From: JAFGVL01 sp963663245
GTDB lineage: Bacteria; Bacteroidota; Bacteroidia; Bacteroidales; Paludibacteraceae
Reading direction: 5' to 3'
Assembly: GCA_963663245.1 (NCBI GenBank)
Contig: OY760143.1
Span: forward strand, 744,001-808,000
Length of the DNA: 64,000 nt
Each line of letters begins with the position of its first letter. The stretch's first letter is position 1. The translations under genes and the position numbers were made by a program. The notes under the pieces were generated by a model. That model searched no databases, was not told where the DNA came from, and was given only the letters and a program-made list of their open reading frames with translations. Positions 16,665-26,056 of the stretch are shown here, in pieces.

Positions 16665-17471
16665 ATGACTATAGGAGATTGGATGGATACCGAACAAGGA
16701 ATGCGTGTTGTTGGTTATGCTTTTGGTTTTGGTGCAGCTATTGTTATTGTTGGAGCTCTTTTTAAAATACAACATTGGCCAGGAGCGTCTATTATGCTTA
16801 CTGCTGGTATGGGTACAGAGGGAGTCTTATTTGCTTTAACAGCGATGGCAAATCCACATAAATCGTATCACTGGGAACAAGTTTTTCCTCAGTTAAGTGG
16901 AGAAGAACACACTGAAATTGGCGTAGAGGAAGATGGTATGAAAGATTTAAACTCTACACCTTCTTTATCTGATGATGAAATTCAGAAACTTTCACAAGGA
17001 ATTACAAAATTAAGTGAGACAGCTCATCAGATGTCTGATTTGTCTGCATTAACTGGAGCTTCAAGTTCGTTAGTTAACAATATGTCAGCAGCTTCTGATT
17101 CTGTAGCTCAATTTACAAATTCACAAGCACAAATTAATGTTTCTTCTGAGGCCATGGTTGGTTCATATAAAAATATTGCAGGTGAATTAAGTACTGCTCA
17201 ACAATCAACAGAAGGATTTATATCAACGATGAATGATGTAAATAAAAACCTTTCTGCGATTAATTCAATATATGAAATTCAGCTTAAAGCAGTTGGAGAT
17301 CAAAGTGAATCAATCAAAACTGTAAATGTTGAATTAGAGAAAATTAATTCTTCTGTTTCTAGTTCTTTGAAAGATGTTGAAACCTTTAAAGATCAAGCTG
17401 CTGTAATGTCAAAACAAATTACAAGTTTGAATACTGTATATGGCAATATGCTTAATGCATTGTCAATATAA
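16665..17471 (+). CDS. gldL: T9SS motor protein GldL (PorL)
   Basis: GldL is the inner-membrane stator-like subunit that, with GldM, uses the proton gradient to drive type IX secretion and gliding. Two transmembrane helices lie at about 15-35 and 42-60, joined by the conserved KIQHWPGAS loop. Lys34 and Glu52 are likely counterparts of the charged membrane residues needed for proton flow in studied GldL proteins. The cytoplasmic part (about 70-268) is Ser/Ala-rich and coiled-coil-like. The length is within the family range. It follows gldK by 43 bases and precedes gldM by 35. Confidence 0.95.
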   Translation: MTIGDWMDTEQGMRVVGYAFGFGAAIVIVGALFKIQHWPGASIMLTAGMGTEGVLFALTAMANPHKSYHWEQVFPQLSGEEHTEIGVEEDGMKDLNSTPSLSDDEIQKLSQGITKLSETAHQMSDLSALTGASSSLVNNMSAASDSVAQFTNSQAQINVSSEAMVGSYKNIAGELSTAQQSTEGFISTMNDVNKNLSAINSIYEIQLKAVGDQSESIKTVNVELEKINSSVSSSLKDVETFKDQAAVMSKQITSLNTVYGNMLNALSI

Positions 17472-17506
17472 TAATCATATTATTAATATTATAACTTAAG
17501 CTATAT

Positions 17507-19129
17507 ATGGGTGGTGCAACGAATTGTCCGGAAACCCCGAGACAGAAGATGATAGGTATGATGTATTTAGTGTTAACAGCGATGTTAGCAATGAATGTAT
17601 CAGCTAGTATCTTAGAAGGATTTGCCATGGTTGAAGAAAGTTTAAAAATCAACACTAAAGGATCTGAAAGTAGAAACGTAAATCTTTATGCTAAATTTGA
17701 AGATCTTAATGGAAGAAATCCTGATAAAATTGGTCCTTGGTTAAAGGATGCAATAAAAGTAAAAACGGCTGCAGATAAATTATATCAAGAGATAGAAGAT
17801 CTTAAAATTGAAATAGTAGCATATGCTGATGGAAAAAGTAGTCTTGAAGAACATGGAGTATACAAGCACAACAGTTTGGATGGATATCATGTGGTTGCCA
17901 CAAGCAACTTAGATGCTGCAGGATGGATTACTGTTGAAGAAGGAGGTCCTGGAAAAGGTAAAGTTATTAAGGCTTCTATAGGAAAATACAAAGAGCTTCT
18001 TATGTCTTTAGTGAAGGATCCAGCAAAAGACAGTTTAATCATGAAAACTTTCGCTACTGGAAAACAAATAGGTCATGGTGGTGAAAAAAGTTCATGGGAA
18101 GTTGCAAGATTCTCAATGCAACCTGTTGCTGCTGTAACAACAATACTTTCAAAAATTCAAGCTGATGTTAGGAGTTTAGAGGGTGATGTTGTAACTTATT
18201 TGAAATCACAAGTTGATGCAGATGATTTCCGTGTAAATAAAATTGAAGCATTAGTTATTCCTGAGTCTAAATATGTGATGAAGGGTGATAAATACAAAGC
18301 TAAAATTATACTTGCTGCTAGTGATTCAACTCAATTGCCTCAAGTTTATTTAGGTGGAGATACAGAGAATGGTACTGGTGGTACAATTATTGAAGAAGGT
18401 AAATATGAGACTGGTGTAAGTAAAATAGGAGAACAAAAATACAAAGGGTATATAAAAGTTTTTAGACCGGATGGTTCCTCTAGACTTTATCCGTTTGAAT
18501 CAGAATATTTTGTAAGTATGCCTTCTGCTACAATATCAGCAGATAAAATGAATGTTTTTTATGCAGGTATCGATAATGATGTAAGTGTCTCTGTTCCTGG
18601 TTATCCTACATCATTAGTTTCAGCTCGAATTGTGGGTGCACAATTAGTTAAAAAACCTGGTGGAGGATATATTGTTCGAGGAGCAAAACCTGGTAGAGAA
18701 TGTATTATTACAGCGTATGCTAAGGTTGAAGATAAGGATAAGGCTATGGGAAAAAGAAATTTCCGTGTTAAACCTTTACCACCACCAATAGCATTCTTAC
18801 CTTACAAAGATAAAGACGGTAACCTTATGAAATATAAGGGTAGTGATAAAATAAAGAAAAAAGACTTGTTGAAAGCAACAGTACTAGATGCAGAATTAGA
18901 TGATGCAGATATTGAAGCTGAATTTAAAGTATTAGCTTTTGAAGTATATGCTTCAAGTGCTATGGGTGAGATAATATTGTCATCCTCAGGTGCTAATTTT
19001 ACTTCATCTCAAATCGATTACATGAAAAGACTATCAAAAGGTAAAAAGTTTTTTATAGGTGGAATAAAAGCTATTGGTCCTGATAGAATTGAAAGAAAGT
19101 TGCCTCCAATGGAGATTCTTGTAAATTAA
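17507..19129 (+). CDS. gldM: T9SS motor protein GldM (PorM)
   Basis: GldM has one N-terminal transmembrane helix (about 14-36, MIGMMYLVLTAMLAMNVSAS) that packs with GldL, and a long periplasmic shaft of four domains reaching the GldKN ring. At 540 residues it is of family length. The segment GGATNCPETPRQKMIG before the helix is highly characteristic. The periplasmic region carries KVYVMKGDKYKAKI-like and YIVRGAKPG segments, consistent with its beta-rich D2-D4 domains. Gene order with gldL and gldN is canonical. Confidence 0.95.
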   Translation: MGGATNCPETPRQKMIGMMYLVLTAMLAMNVSASILEGFAMVEESLKINTKGSESRNVNLYAKFEDLNGRNPDKIGPWLKDAIKVKTAADKLYQEIEDLKIEIVAYADGKSSLEEHGVYKHNSLDGYHVVATSNLDAAGWITVEEGGPGKGKVIKASIGKYKELLMSLVKDPAKDSLIMKTFATGKQIGHGGEKSSWEVARFSMQPVAAVTTILSKIQADVRSLEGDVVTYLKSQVDADDFRVNKIEALVIPESKYVMKGDKYKAKIILAASDSTQLPQVYLGGDTENGTGGTIIEEGKYETGVSKIGEQKYKGYIKVFRPDGSSRLYPFESEYFVSMPSATISADKMNVFYAGIDNDVSVSVPGYPTSLVSARIVGAQLVKKPGGGYIVRGAKPGRECIITAYAKVEDKDKAMGKRNFRVKPLPPPIAFLPYKDKDGNLMKYKGSDKIKKKDLLKATVLDAELDDADIEAEFKVLAFEVYASSAMGEIILSSSGANFTSSQIDYMKRLSKGKKFFIGGIKAIGPDRIERKLPPMEILVN

Positions 19130-19158
19130 AATATTATTTTTTTAAATAAGATAGAATT

Positions 19159-20043
19159 ATGAAAGCGTACAATCGTTTATTTATTATCCTGCTAGTAACC
19201 TTCGGAATAGGAGTTGTTACCTTAAATGCGCAGAGTTCAACTCAGAATGATTTTTTCAATGAGTTTGGTGAGATTCCAAATAATCTGCCTACTGCTTATG
19301 AGTTGGAAGATTTGGAGCCTATTGAATTTTTAAATCCAAGAGCTGATGATATCTATTGGCAAAAAGTAGTTTATCGTGTGTTGGATTTAAGAGAGAAGAT
19401 GAATTATCCATTATATTATCCTGAGGAACCAGGTAATGGACGTGAATCATTGTTCTCAGTAATGTTTAAGCTGATTCAACAAAAGAAAGTTCCAGCGTTT
19501 AATTTCGAGTTTAATTATGAGAAATTTACGAAGGATAATTTAATTGATTTTGAAGAGTTCTTAAATAAATTTGAAGTGATTTATAAGACCCAAACTGATC
19601 CTGTTACAAAAATTAAAGCTTTTGAAATTGAAGAAAGTGATATTCCAAACAGAGAAGTTATTAAGTATTTCTTGAAAGAAGTTTGGTTCTTTGATAAAAA
19701 CTCTTCTACTTTTAATGTAAAACTTATTTCGATTTGTCCTGTTATTGTAACAGATAGAGGTGTTGGTATTCAAAATTTTCCTTTGTTTTGGATTCCTTAT
19801 GACGCTTTAAGACCTTTCTTAGTACAAAGAGAAGTTATGATTACAGATAAAAATAATGGTGCTCGTATGTCTTTTGATGACTTGTTTATTAAACGTCGTT
19901 TTGCTAGTAATCTTTATAAAGAATCAAATCTTCAGAATCGTATGATTCTTGACTATAGCTCAACGCCTGATGAGGTTAAAAGAGAACAATTTCGTATTCA
20001 AACAGATATCTTAAACGAAGAACAAGATATGTGGGAATATTAA
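19159..20043 (+). CDS. gldN: T9SS ring protein GldN (PorN)
   Basis: GldN partners GldK in the periplasmic ring of the type IX secretion system. The 294-residue protein has a signal peptide ending LNAQ (about 1-24). The DDIYWQKVVYRVLDLREKMNYPLYYP stretch (positions about 63-88) is the family hallmark; SLFSVMFKLI and the EVWFFDKNSSTFNVKLISI segment follow. It ends the operon and is followed within 10 bases by an unusually long terminator hairpin. Confidence 0.95.
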   Translation: MKAYNRLFIILLVTFGIGVVTLNAQSSTQNDFFNEFGEIPNNLPTAYELEDLEPIEFLNPRADDIYWQKVVYRVLDLREKMNYPLYYPEEPGNGRESLFSVMFKLIQQKKVPAFNFEFNYEKFTKDNLIDFEEFLNKFEVIYKTQTDPVTKIKAFEIEESDIPNREVIKYFLKEVWFFDKNSSTFNVKLISICPVIVTDRGVGIQNFPLFWIPYDALRPFLVQREVMITDKNNGARMSFDDLFIKRRFASNLYKESNLQNRMILDYSSTPDEVKREQFRIQTDILNEEQDMWEY

Positions 20044-20051
20044 GATATTCA

Positions 20052-20111
20052 CGAACAGATATAAAAAAGCTCCTCATAAATAAATATGAGGAGCTTTTTT
20101 ATATCTGTTCG
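20052..20111. terminator. Very long terminator hairpin after gldN
   Basis: Two perfect 27-base arms (20052-20078 and 20085-20111) enclose a 6-base loop. The inner part, AAAAAAGCTCCTCATA with its complement and a T-run, is a standard bidirectional terminator; the extra outer pairing is unusual. The rest of the gap to the tRNA-Val terminator (20112-20314) shows no gene or clear signal. Confidence 0.9.
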
Positions 20112-20314
20112 ACTCGTCCCTGAAATAGCAATACGCTAAAAACAGATCGTAATGAAAATTCTGAAGATATTTATACACACAATCATAGTATGTCTTTAAG
20201 TTATAAGTGTCGAGCTAGTCCCAGTGAGCTATGTCAATACGGAAGACTTATCTGTGTCTAAAGTCATTTCACAGCATAAAATTGGATAAGAAAATTAATT
20301 GGATTTGTTATATA

Positions 20315-20346
20315 AAAAAAGCTTCACTATATAGTGAAGCTTTTTT
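20315..20346 (-). terminator. Terminator of tRNA-Val
   Basis: A perfect 32-base palindrome with arms AAAAAAGCTTCACTAT lies just past the 3' end of tRNA-Val, with a T-run on the minus strand. Confidence 0.85.
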
Positions 20347-20349
20347 CTG

Positions 20350-20424
20350 TGGGCGATACTGGATTCGAACCAGTGACCCCCTGCTTGTAAGGCAGGTGCT
20401 CTGAACCAGCTGAGCTAAACGCCC
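20350..20424 (-). tRNA. tRNA-Val (anticodon UAC)
   Basis: The minus strand folds as a tRNA: acceptor GGGCGTT pairs with ATCGCCC (one U-U mismatch at pair 6), the anticodon loop CTTACAA gives UAC, and the T loop is TTCGAAT. The CCA is not encoded. Confidence 0.95.
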
Positions 20425-20447
20425 GTTTAACTTGTTGTAAGCGGTTG

Positions 20448-20478
20448 CAAAGATAATCGCTATTTTTGAATTTGCAAA
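20448..20478 (-). promoter_or_regulatory. Promoter of tRNA-Val
   Basis: On the minus strand TTTG, a spacer of exactly 19 bases and TATCTTTG make a perfect Bacteroidetes promoter. It is followed by CAACCGC, similar to the start regions of the rpsU and tRNA-tuf promoters. Confidence 0.8.
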
Positions 20479-20498
20479 TACTTATGTAAAAAAAAACA

Positions 20499-21011
20499 TT
20501 ATTTATACCAACTAGCGTACATGGCATAATTATGAGCTATGCGTTGATTCATTTCAAGAGACTGCTTAGGATCAACATTTTTTATGAATTTTGCAGGTAC
20601 GCCAGCCCATAACGTGTTTGGTTCAATAATGGTATTGCTAAGAATAACAGATCCTGCAGCGACAATTGCACCTTTCCCGATTTCAACATAATCTAAAATT
20701 GTAGCACCCATTCCAATTAAGGCATAATTATCTATTTTAGCCCCATGTATAATTACATTGTGCCCAATGGATACATAGCTGCCAATTACTACTGTTGATT
20801 TTTGATATAAGGTGTGTAGAATAGCTCCGTCTTGAATATTCGTATGATTGCCTATCTGTATTGAATTAACGTCTCCACGAAGCACTGCATTGAACCAGAT
20901 GCTACACTCGTCACCAATAGTTACATCTCCTACAATTGTAGAATTCTCTGCTAAGAAGCAATTGTTGCCTATTTTAGGAGTTAATCCCCGTACTGATTTG
21001 ATGATGGCCAT
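20499..21011 (-). CDS. Gamma-carbonic-anhydrase-like hexapeptide-repeat protein
   Basis: This 170-residue protein is a left-handed beta-helix of the gamma carbonic anhydrase/YrdA group. Hexapeptide repeats run from about 12 to 140 (for example IVGDVTIGDECSIWFNAVLRGD). The zinc-ligand pattern is present: His66 and the pair His84/His89 (GHNVIIH), five apart as in the archaeal Cam enzyme. A C-terminal helix, MNQRIAHNYAMYASWYK, completes the usual form. Catalytic activity in YrdA-like proteins is often uncertain, so true carbonic anhydrase function is not assured. It is transcribed leftward, probably with the thioredoxin-like gene 5 bases upstream. Confidence 0.88.
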   Translation of the reverse strand: MAIIKSVRGLTPKIGNNCFLAENSTIVGDVTIGDECSIWFNAVLRGDVNSIQIGNHTNIQDGAILHTLYQKSTVVIGSYVSIGHNVIIHGAKIDNYALIGMGATILDYVEIGKGAIVAAGSVILSNTIIEPNTLWAGVPAKFIKNVDPKQSLEMNQRIAHNYAMYASWYK

Positions 21012-21016
21012 TTTAT

Positions 21017-22456
21017 TTATTCTTTTTCTTTTAATAACTCCATGTCTAATATTTTATCTAAAGACTCTACATTGATTTTTTTAGCTATGATTTTTTTGTC
21101 TTTGTCTAGTAGATATACGCCTGGAGTTGTCGAAGTGTCAAAGTACTTCCAGTAATATGACTGTCTGTTTGGGTCCCATGCATTTACCCAATGATACAGT
21201 TTGTGCTTTTCAATAAACTCTTTCCATTCTTTTTTATCTGTCATTGTATATATAGAAATAACTTCAAAGCCTTTTGATTTGTATTTCAGATAAATGTCAT
21301 TGTATAGTTTAGGAGTTGTTTCTTTGCAATGACCACAAGTAGGTTCAAAGAAATATACTAAAGTAAAAGTGCTTTTAATGTCATGTAGATTAAATCTGTT
21401 TCCATCATATTTTATTAAAGGTAAATTAGCGGCTTTTAAGCCAATTAAATTATGTCTAACTTTTTTAACTTCTGCAGATATGTTACTAATAAGAGTAGAA
21501 TCAGCCCATGGAGCATTTCCTGTGTAGTAGTATTTGTCAGCTAAAGTTACTAGTAGTTTATCCATGCCCATAATTTTACTTGTTACAGCAAAGTTTATCA
21601 TGTAATTCACCATTAGCTCATAAGAACTTCGTTTCTCTTTGTCGTAAATGTATGGTTCGTCGTTTCTTTTTGTTTTTTCGATTAATGCAATAGCTGCTTC
21701 TGTTATGCTGTCAGGATGTCTGATGATAATATGCTGTGTGTATTCATCAAGCTTCTTGTGCATGAAATTCATTCTCCAGATTCTTGTGTCAGATAATTCA
21801 ATGTTGTCCCAGTAGTGATTTTTAGCATATTGATACCTTGTCATCTGAAAGTCTTTGTCTTCCATATCTCCTTTTCTTAGACTGTCAGGAAATTCTGGAG
21901 CTATAAGTGATTTAATAAAAACGCCCAGTGTTTTTCCTTTAAATTGTTTGCCTAGAGTATTTTGGAATTCATACACTTCTTTATCAAGAGAAGTGATCTT
22001 TTCATTAATCGTTTTCTTTTTGCTTTCGTTATCTTTGTTTTCTTCAAGTTTCTTTCTATAATCAATTTGTTCCTTTCTTTTGTTAGTCATGAATTCTCCA
22101 AAAGCAATAAAATTTTCAGTTTGAGGTGCTCCAGTAGCTTTTAAGCTAATTTTAGCTGTGTCAAGTGTTAGTTTTATGTTTTGTTCTGTCCCTATTATAA
22201 AATCGTAATGACGTTCCGATGAAAGATAAATCATATACAATCCCTCATCTAGACTTTTCTCTTTTGAGAAAAAACCGGTTCCTTTTTTATTTAGAGCTAG
22301 TGTATCAATTGAAAATATTTTTCCATTATAATAACTCGCTAGAAATATTGAGTCATTTGCTAGTTGAGGTGCAGTTACTTCGATGTTATAACCATCTCTG
22401 GCTTGAGATGAGATAAATGTGCCAAGTAAGATTAAAATAAATAAAAATTTTCTCAT
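21017..22456 (-). CDS. TlpA-like thiol-disulfide oxidoreductase, periplasmic
   Basis: This exported protein has a C-terminal thioredoxin fold with the active site CGHC (about 374-377) in FFEPTCGHCKETTPKL and a cis-Pro segment TTPGVYLLD. The N-terminal part (about 25-110) is a DUF4369-like beta domain followed by a long helical region, an arrangement common in Bacteroidia. I chose the ATG at 22456 because MRKFLFILILLGTFISSQA is a clean signal peptide; the frame also has an ATG at 22486. It is the middle gene of a likely leftward operon with the aminopeptidase and the hexapeptide protein. The partner disulfide proteins are unknown. Confidence 0.85.
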   Translation of the reverse strand: MRKFLFILILLGTFISSQARDGYNIEVTAPQLANDSIFLASYYNGKIFSIDTLALNKKGTGFFSKEKSLDEGLYMIYLSSERHYDFIIGTEQNIKLTLDTAKISLKATGAPQTENFIAFGEFMTNKRKEQIDYRKKLEENKDNESKKKTINEKITSLDKEVYEFQNTLGKQFKGKTLGVFIKSLIAPEFPDSLRKGDMEDKDFQMTRYQYAKNHYWDNIELSDTRIWRMNFMHKKLDEYTQHIIIRHPDSITEAAIALIEKTKRNDEPYIYDKEKRSSYELMVNYMINFAVTSKIMGMDKLLVTLADKYYYTGNAPWADSTLISNISAEVKKVRHNLIGLKAANLPLIKYDGNRFNLHDIKSTFTLVYFFEPTCGHCKETTPKLYNDIYLKYKSKGFEVISIYTMTDKKEWKEFIEKHKLYHWVNAWDPNRQSYYWKYFDTSTTPGVYLLDKDKKIIAKKINVESLDKILDMELLKEKE

Positions 22457-22486
22457 AATAAGTTGTTCATAAAAGTTATTAATCAA

Positions 22487-24259
22487 TTATATCTGACATT
22501 TTTCTTTAAGCCATTCAGTTTCTTTTCTGGATAAAAATGGTGATAATTTAGAAAGGATAGAATGGTGATAATTTCTAAGCCAGTTTATTTCTTGTTTTTT
22601 TAGTAAAGTGAAATCTATAGCTTTATTGTCAATAGGGAACAAAGTTAATGTTTCGAATGATAATAATCCAGTACTTGTTGAAATTTCATTCACTAGGATT
22701 AAGTTTTCAATTCTGATACCATATTTGCCTGTAATATAAACCCCTGGTTCATTGGATATAATCATGCCGCTTTTTAAAGAGGTTTTGTTGTTATCTGCCC
22801 TAATACTTTGCGGGCCTTCGTGTACGCATAGGAAATGACCAACGCCATGCCCTGTTCCATGTCCATAATTTAACCCTTCTTTTTGTAATGCTGTGCGAGC
22901 TATAGGGTCAATTTGGTAACCATATGTTCCTGTAGGAAATGTTTTTTGAGCTAAAGCAATATGCCCTTGTAAAACGAAAGTGAAATTTCTTTTTTCTTCA
23001 TCACTTATATTACCTAAAGAAATTGTTCTAGTAATGTCTGTAGTTCCATCTAAGTATTGTCCTCCAGAATCTATAAGTAGCAAGCCTTTTGTTTCAATCG
23101 TTTTGTTTGATTGTTCTGTTGGTGAGTAATGAACAATAGCTCCGTTTTCTTTGTATGCTACGATAGGAGAGAAGCTATTACTATGAAATAACGCTTGTTG
23201 TGATCTAAATTCTTTCAGCTTTTCAGCTAGAAGTAATTCGTTAATTTCCTTTTTCTTTTTCAAGCAATTTTCAAGCCAGATGAAAAATTTAGTAAGAGCT
23301 ATACCGTCTTTTATCATAGCTTTTTTAAAGCCGTTAATTTCAGTTTTATTTTTAATGCTTTTTAGATGACAAATAGGTGATGTTTCTTGTAGGATGTTAT
23401 TTGATTTTTCTAAATTCTTGTAAATACAGTAGTTCGTGTTCCTTTGATCAAGTAAAATATTTTTGTTGCAAATAGTAGAAAGATAAAGATAAAATGCAGA
23501 ATACTCTTTTGTAATAATATTATTTTCTGACAAGTATTTTCTGGTTTCTGTAGTTAGCTTCCCTTTTGAAATGAATAAGCTTATATTTTTATTTTCAATT
23601 ACCAGGTATGCTACTGCTAATGGACTGTATTTTATATCTTGCCCTCTTATGTTGAGCAGCCAAGCTATTTCGTCTAGAGAGCTAATTATAAGAGTGTCGC
23701 AGTTTCTCTCTTTTAAGTTGGATAAAAGTCTTTCAAATTTTTCAGAAAAGGTCTTCCCTGTATATGCTATATTGTGTAAAAATATTTTTTCTAATGGTAG
23801 AGGGGGTCTATTTTTCCAGTTGCTTGAAATTAAATCTGTTGTGCTGTCTATTTTTATTTTTTTAGTGTGTAGCTCTTTTTTTATTGACTTGAACTCCTCT
23901 GTTGAAAAAAAATGTTCGTGTAGAGATACGGTATTTTTAGCTTGCAGATTATTAATTAACCATTCTAGATAAGTAGGGGTGTTTTCTTCTCCAGATTTAA
24001 AAAGTTTAATTTCACTTTCTTCAAGTTCTTTTTCTGCTTGTATAAAATAACGTGAATCAGTCCATAAATATGCTTCTTTATTCGTTATAACTAGAGTTCC
24101 TGCAGATCCGGTAAAGCCAGAAAAGTAAGCTCGAGCATTCCAGTGTTCTGGAACATATTCGCTCATGTGTGGGTCATTAGAAGGGATAATACATGCATTT
24201 ATTTGTTTCTTTAGCATGTCAGCTCTGATATGTTTGATTTTAGTTTCAGTTAAACTCAT
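22487..24259 (-). CDS. Xaa-Pro aminopeptidase (M24B family)
   Basis: This cytoplasmic metallopeptidase removes N-terminal residues preceding proline. The start at 24259 (MSLTETKIKHIRADMLKK) avoids overlap with the upstream gene; a longer form from 24283 is possible. Creatinase-type N domains contain TGSAGTLVITNKEAYLWTDSRYF. The catalytic pita-bread domain has the metal ligands in LLIDSGGQYLDGTTDITRT (two Asp), GHGTGHGVGHFLCVHEGP (His), SNEPGVY (Glu) and IRIENL (Glu). Length (about 590) fits the large-form subfamily. Confidence 0.93.
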   Translation of the reverse strand: MSLTETKIKHIRADMLKKQINACIIPSNDPHMSEYVPEHWNARAYFSGFTGSAGTLVITNKEAYLWTDSRYFIQAEKELEESEIKLFKSGEENTPTYLEWLINNLQAKNTVSLHEHFFSTEEFKSIKKELHTKKIKIDSTTDLISSNWKNRPPLPLEKIFLHNIAYTGKTFSEKFERLLSNLKERNCDTLIISSLDEIAWLLNIRGQDIKYSPLAVAYLVIENKNISLFISKGKLTTETRKYLSENNIITKEYSAFYLYLSTICNKNILLDQRNTNYCIYKNLEKSNNILQETSPICHLKSIKNKTEINGFKKAMIKDGIALTKFFIWLENCLKKKKEINELLLAEKLKEFRSQQALFHSNSFSPIVAYKENGAIVHYSPTEQSNKTIETKGLLLIDSGGQYLDGTTDITRTISLGNISDEEKRNFTFVLQGHIALAQKTFPTGTYGYQIDPIARTALQKEGLNYGHGTGHGVGHFLCVHEGPQSIRADNNKTSLKSGMIISNEPGVYITGKYGIRIENLILVNEISTSTGLLSFETLTLFPIDNKAIDFTLLKKQEINWLRNYHHSILSKLSPFLSRKETEWLKEKCQI

Positions 24260-24266
24260 TATAGTC

Positions 24267-24719
24267 TTATTCTTTGTGTGCAACTAAAATAGATCCAAAA
24301 CAAGCATTCTCAAATTGAAAACTACATTCCATATATTTAGTGTGCTTAATTTTCTTTGTGTGTTTTACTTCTATCTCAGCATGTATTTCTTTTGAGGTGT
24401 CAATTTCTTTTTTGAAATGAGTGTTTTGTTTTATAATGTAATCGTTCTTGGTTAATATGCTTACAAACTCTTTTTCTTTTACAGACTTCCAATCATTGCC
24501 ATATAAACCCATGTGAGCAAAGTAAATGTATAGTAATTGATTGAGGCAGATTTGTAGTTCAACTGCAGTGAAATGATGTGATGATTGGGGGCTGAAATAA
24601 AAATTACAATTCACCTTGAATGTTGATATTCCCTTGTTTCCATTCAGAGCAAAAGATTGTAGAAAGCGGGTTTCTTCTTTATATGGATTTAGGAATGTGT
24701 TAATTATGTTTTTATTCAT
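24267..24719 (-). CDS. FcoT-like hotdog-fold protein, possible thioesterase
   Basis: This 150-residue protein resembles the FcoT thioesterase family: an N-terminal NPYKEETRFLQSFAL, then FYFSPQSSHHFTAVELQICLNQLLYIYF (about 41-68), which matches the hotdog central-helix pattern, and a C-terminal beta hairpin ending FGSILVAHKE. No signal peptide is seen. The usual FcoT role is hydrolysis of long acyl-CoA; the substrate here is unknown. It is 7 bases upstream of the aminopeptidase (with the start chosen there) and may head that operon. The assignment rests on remembered motif similarity. Confidence 0.55.
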   Translation of the reverse strand: MNKNIINTFLNPYKEETRFLQSFALNGNKGISTFKVNCNFYFSPQSSHHFTAVELQICLNQLLYIYFAHMGLYGNDWKSVKEKEFVSILTKNDYIIKQNTHFKKEIDTSKEIHAEIEVKHTKKIKHTKYMECSFQFENACFGSILVAHKE

Positions 24720-24804
24720 GGCTCAAAAATGTTTAATTACAAATTTAATCCAATTTTCTAAAATTAATCAAGTAATAGTCTTTTAATATTATTAATGAAT
24801 TTAT

Positions 24805-24835
24805 TTTGCAGTTAAGAAAGGTTTATCTATTTTTG
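24805..24835 (+). promoter_or_regulatory. Promoter of rpsU
   Basis: TTTG at 24805-24808, a 19-base spacer and TATTTTTG at 24828-24835 form a perfect consensus promoter. The start region CAAGCCGTTTT is identical to that of the tRNA-tuf promoter at 26.4 kb. Confidence 0.85.
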
Positions 24836-24889
24836 CAAGCCGTTTTATTAAGCGGGAATTTATTTTACATTTTTAAATTAAAATTCATT

Positions 24890-25081
24890 ATGATTGTAGT
24901 CCCAATAAAAGAAGGTGAAAACATCGAGAAAGCACTAAAAAAATTCAAAAGGAAATTTGAAAAAACAGGTGTTGTAAAAGAATTAAGAAGACGTCAGTGT
25001 TTCGATAAACCTTCTGTTGTTAACCGTGAGGAGAAACTGCATGCGGTTTATATTCAAAAATTACAACAAGAAGAAGAATAG
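24890..25081 (+). CDS. rpsU: Ribosomal protein bS21
   Basis: This 63-residue basic protein of the small ribosomal subunit starts at 24890, where MIVVPIKEGENIEKALKKFK begins the family sequence. The frame is open further upstream, but that part covers the promoter. bS21 helps the 30S subunit engage mRNA and, in Bacteroidota, is reported to help sequester the anti-Shine-Dalgarno end of 16S rRNA, in keeping with the weak Shine-Dalgarno use seen here. Its order with a xer gene and hpf is common in this phylum. Confidence 0.95.
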   Translation: MIVVPIKEGENIEKALKKFKRKFEKTGVVKELRRRQCFDKPSVVNREEKLHAVYIQKLQQEEE

Positions 25082-25158
25082 ATAAGAGTAGTTTCGTTGC
25101 TATTTCGAGTCTATATTATTTTTTAGTATCTTAGTTGTAGAAATACAATGCGTTTTTT

Positions 25159-26037
25159 ATGATTGAGAATTTTCTAAAATATCTACAGTATGAGAAGAAT
25201 TATTCTTCACATACTGTTTTGTCGTATAAAAACGACTTGTTGCAGTTCGCTGTGTTTCTTAGAGAAGGTCAATTGGACGCTGATATTTGTACGGCAACTT
25301 CTAATAATATAAGGCAATGGGTTCTAGAAATGATGGGAGAAGGTTTAAGTGCACGTTCTGCTAATAGAAAACTTTCATCTCTCAAATCCTTTTATAAATT
25401 TTTAATTCATGAAGGACTTATAAAGCAAAATCCAGCCAGAAATATAATCTCACCTAAAACAAACAAGCCATTGCCTTTGTTTTTTAAAGAACGAGAGGTG
25501 AATTTAGTTGTTGAGGATATTATTATTGGAGATTCATTCGAAGTAATTAGAGATAGATTGATTATTTCTTTGTTTTATGAAACAGGAATACGTATTTCGG
25601 AACTAATTAATATTCAGGATACTTTTGTTGATAAGCATACGAGCTCATTAAGGGTGATAGGAAAAAGAAATAAAGAGAGATTAATTCCGTTAGGAAAGAA
25701 GCTTTTAGAGAAGATTACAGTGTATGTTGAACTTCGAAATAGTGAAGTAGAAGACCCTGAGCCATATTTGTTTGTTAGAAAGGGTGGTCGAAAAATGTAT
25801 TCTAGACTAGTGTATAATGTGGTGAATAAATATATGTCTCAAGGAAGTTCTCTTTCTAAAACAAGCCCACATGTGTTAAGGCATACTTTTGCGTCTACAT
25901 TGCTAAATAATGGGGCAGATTTAAATGCAGTAAAGGAACTTTTAGGTCATGCTAATCTTTCTGCGACAGAAGTGTACACACACACATCGTTTGAACAATT
26001 ACAGAAAATATACAAACAGGCTCATCCAAGAGCTTAA
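25159..26037 (+). CDS. xerC: Xer-type tyrosine recombinase
   Basis: This 292-residue recombinase has a SAM-like N-domain (1-90) and an intact catalytic domain: Arg145 (TGIRISEL), Lys near 170, His238-x-x-Arg241 (PHVLRHTF), His264 (LLGHANL) and Tyr273 (TEVYTHT). Size and motifs match XerC/XerD, which resolve chromosome dimers at dif. Its chromosomal setting between rpsU and hpf, with no mobile genes nearby, argues for the housekeeping role. Which of XerC or XerD it is cannot be told from sequence alone. Confidence 0.88.
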   Translation: MIENFLKYLQYEKNYSSHTVLSYKNDLLQFAVFLREGQLDADICTATSNNIRQWVLEMMGEGLSARSANRKLSSLKSFYKFLIHEGLIKQNPARNIISPKTNKPLPLFFKEREVNLVVEDIIIGDSFEVIRDRLIISLFYETGIRISELINIQDTFVDKHTSSLRVIGKRNKERLIPLGKKLLEKITVYVELRNSEVEDPEPYLFVRKGGRKMYSRLVYNVVNKYMSQGSSLSKTSPHVLRHTFASTLLNNGADLNAVKELLGHANLSATEVYTHTSFEQLQKIYKQAHPRA

Positions 26038-26056
26038 TTATAAAAGGAGAAAAAAT

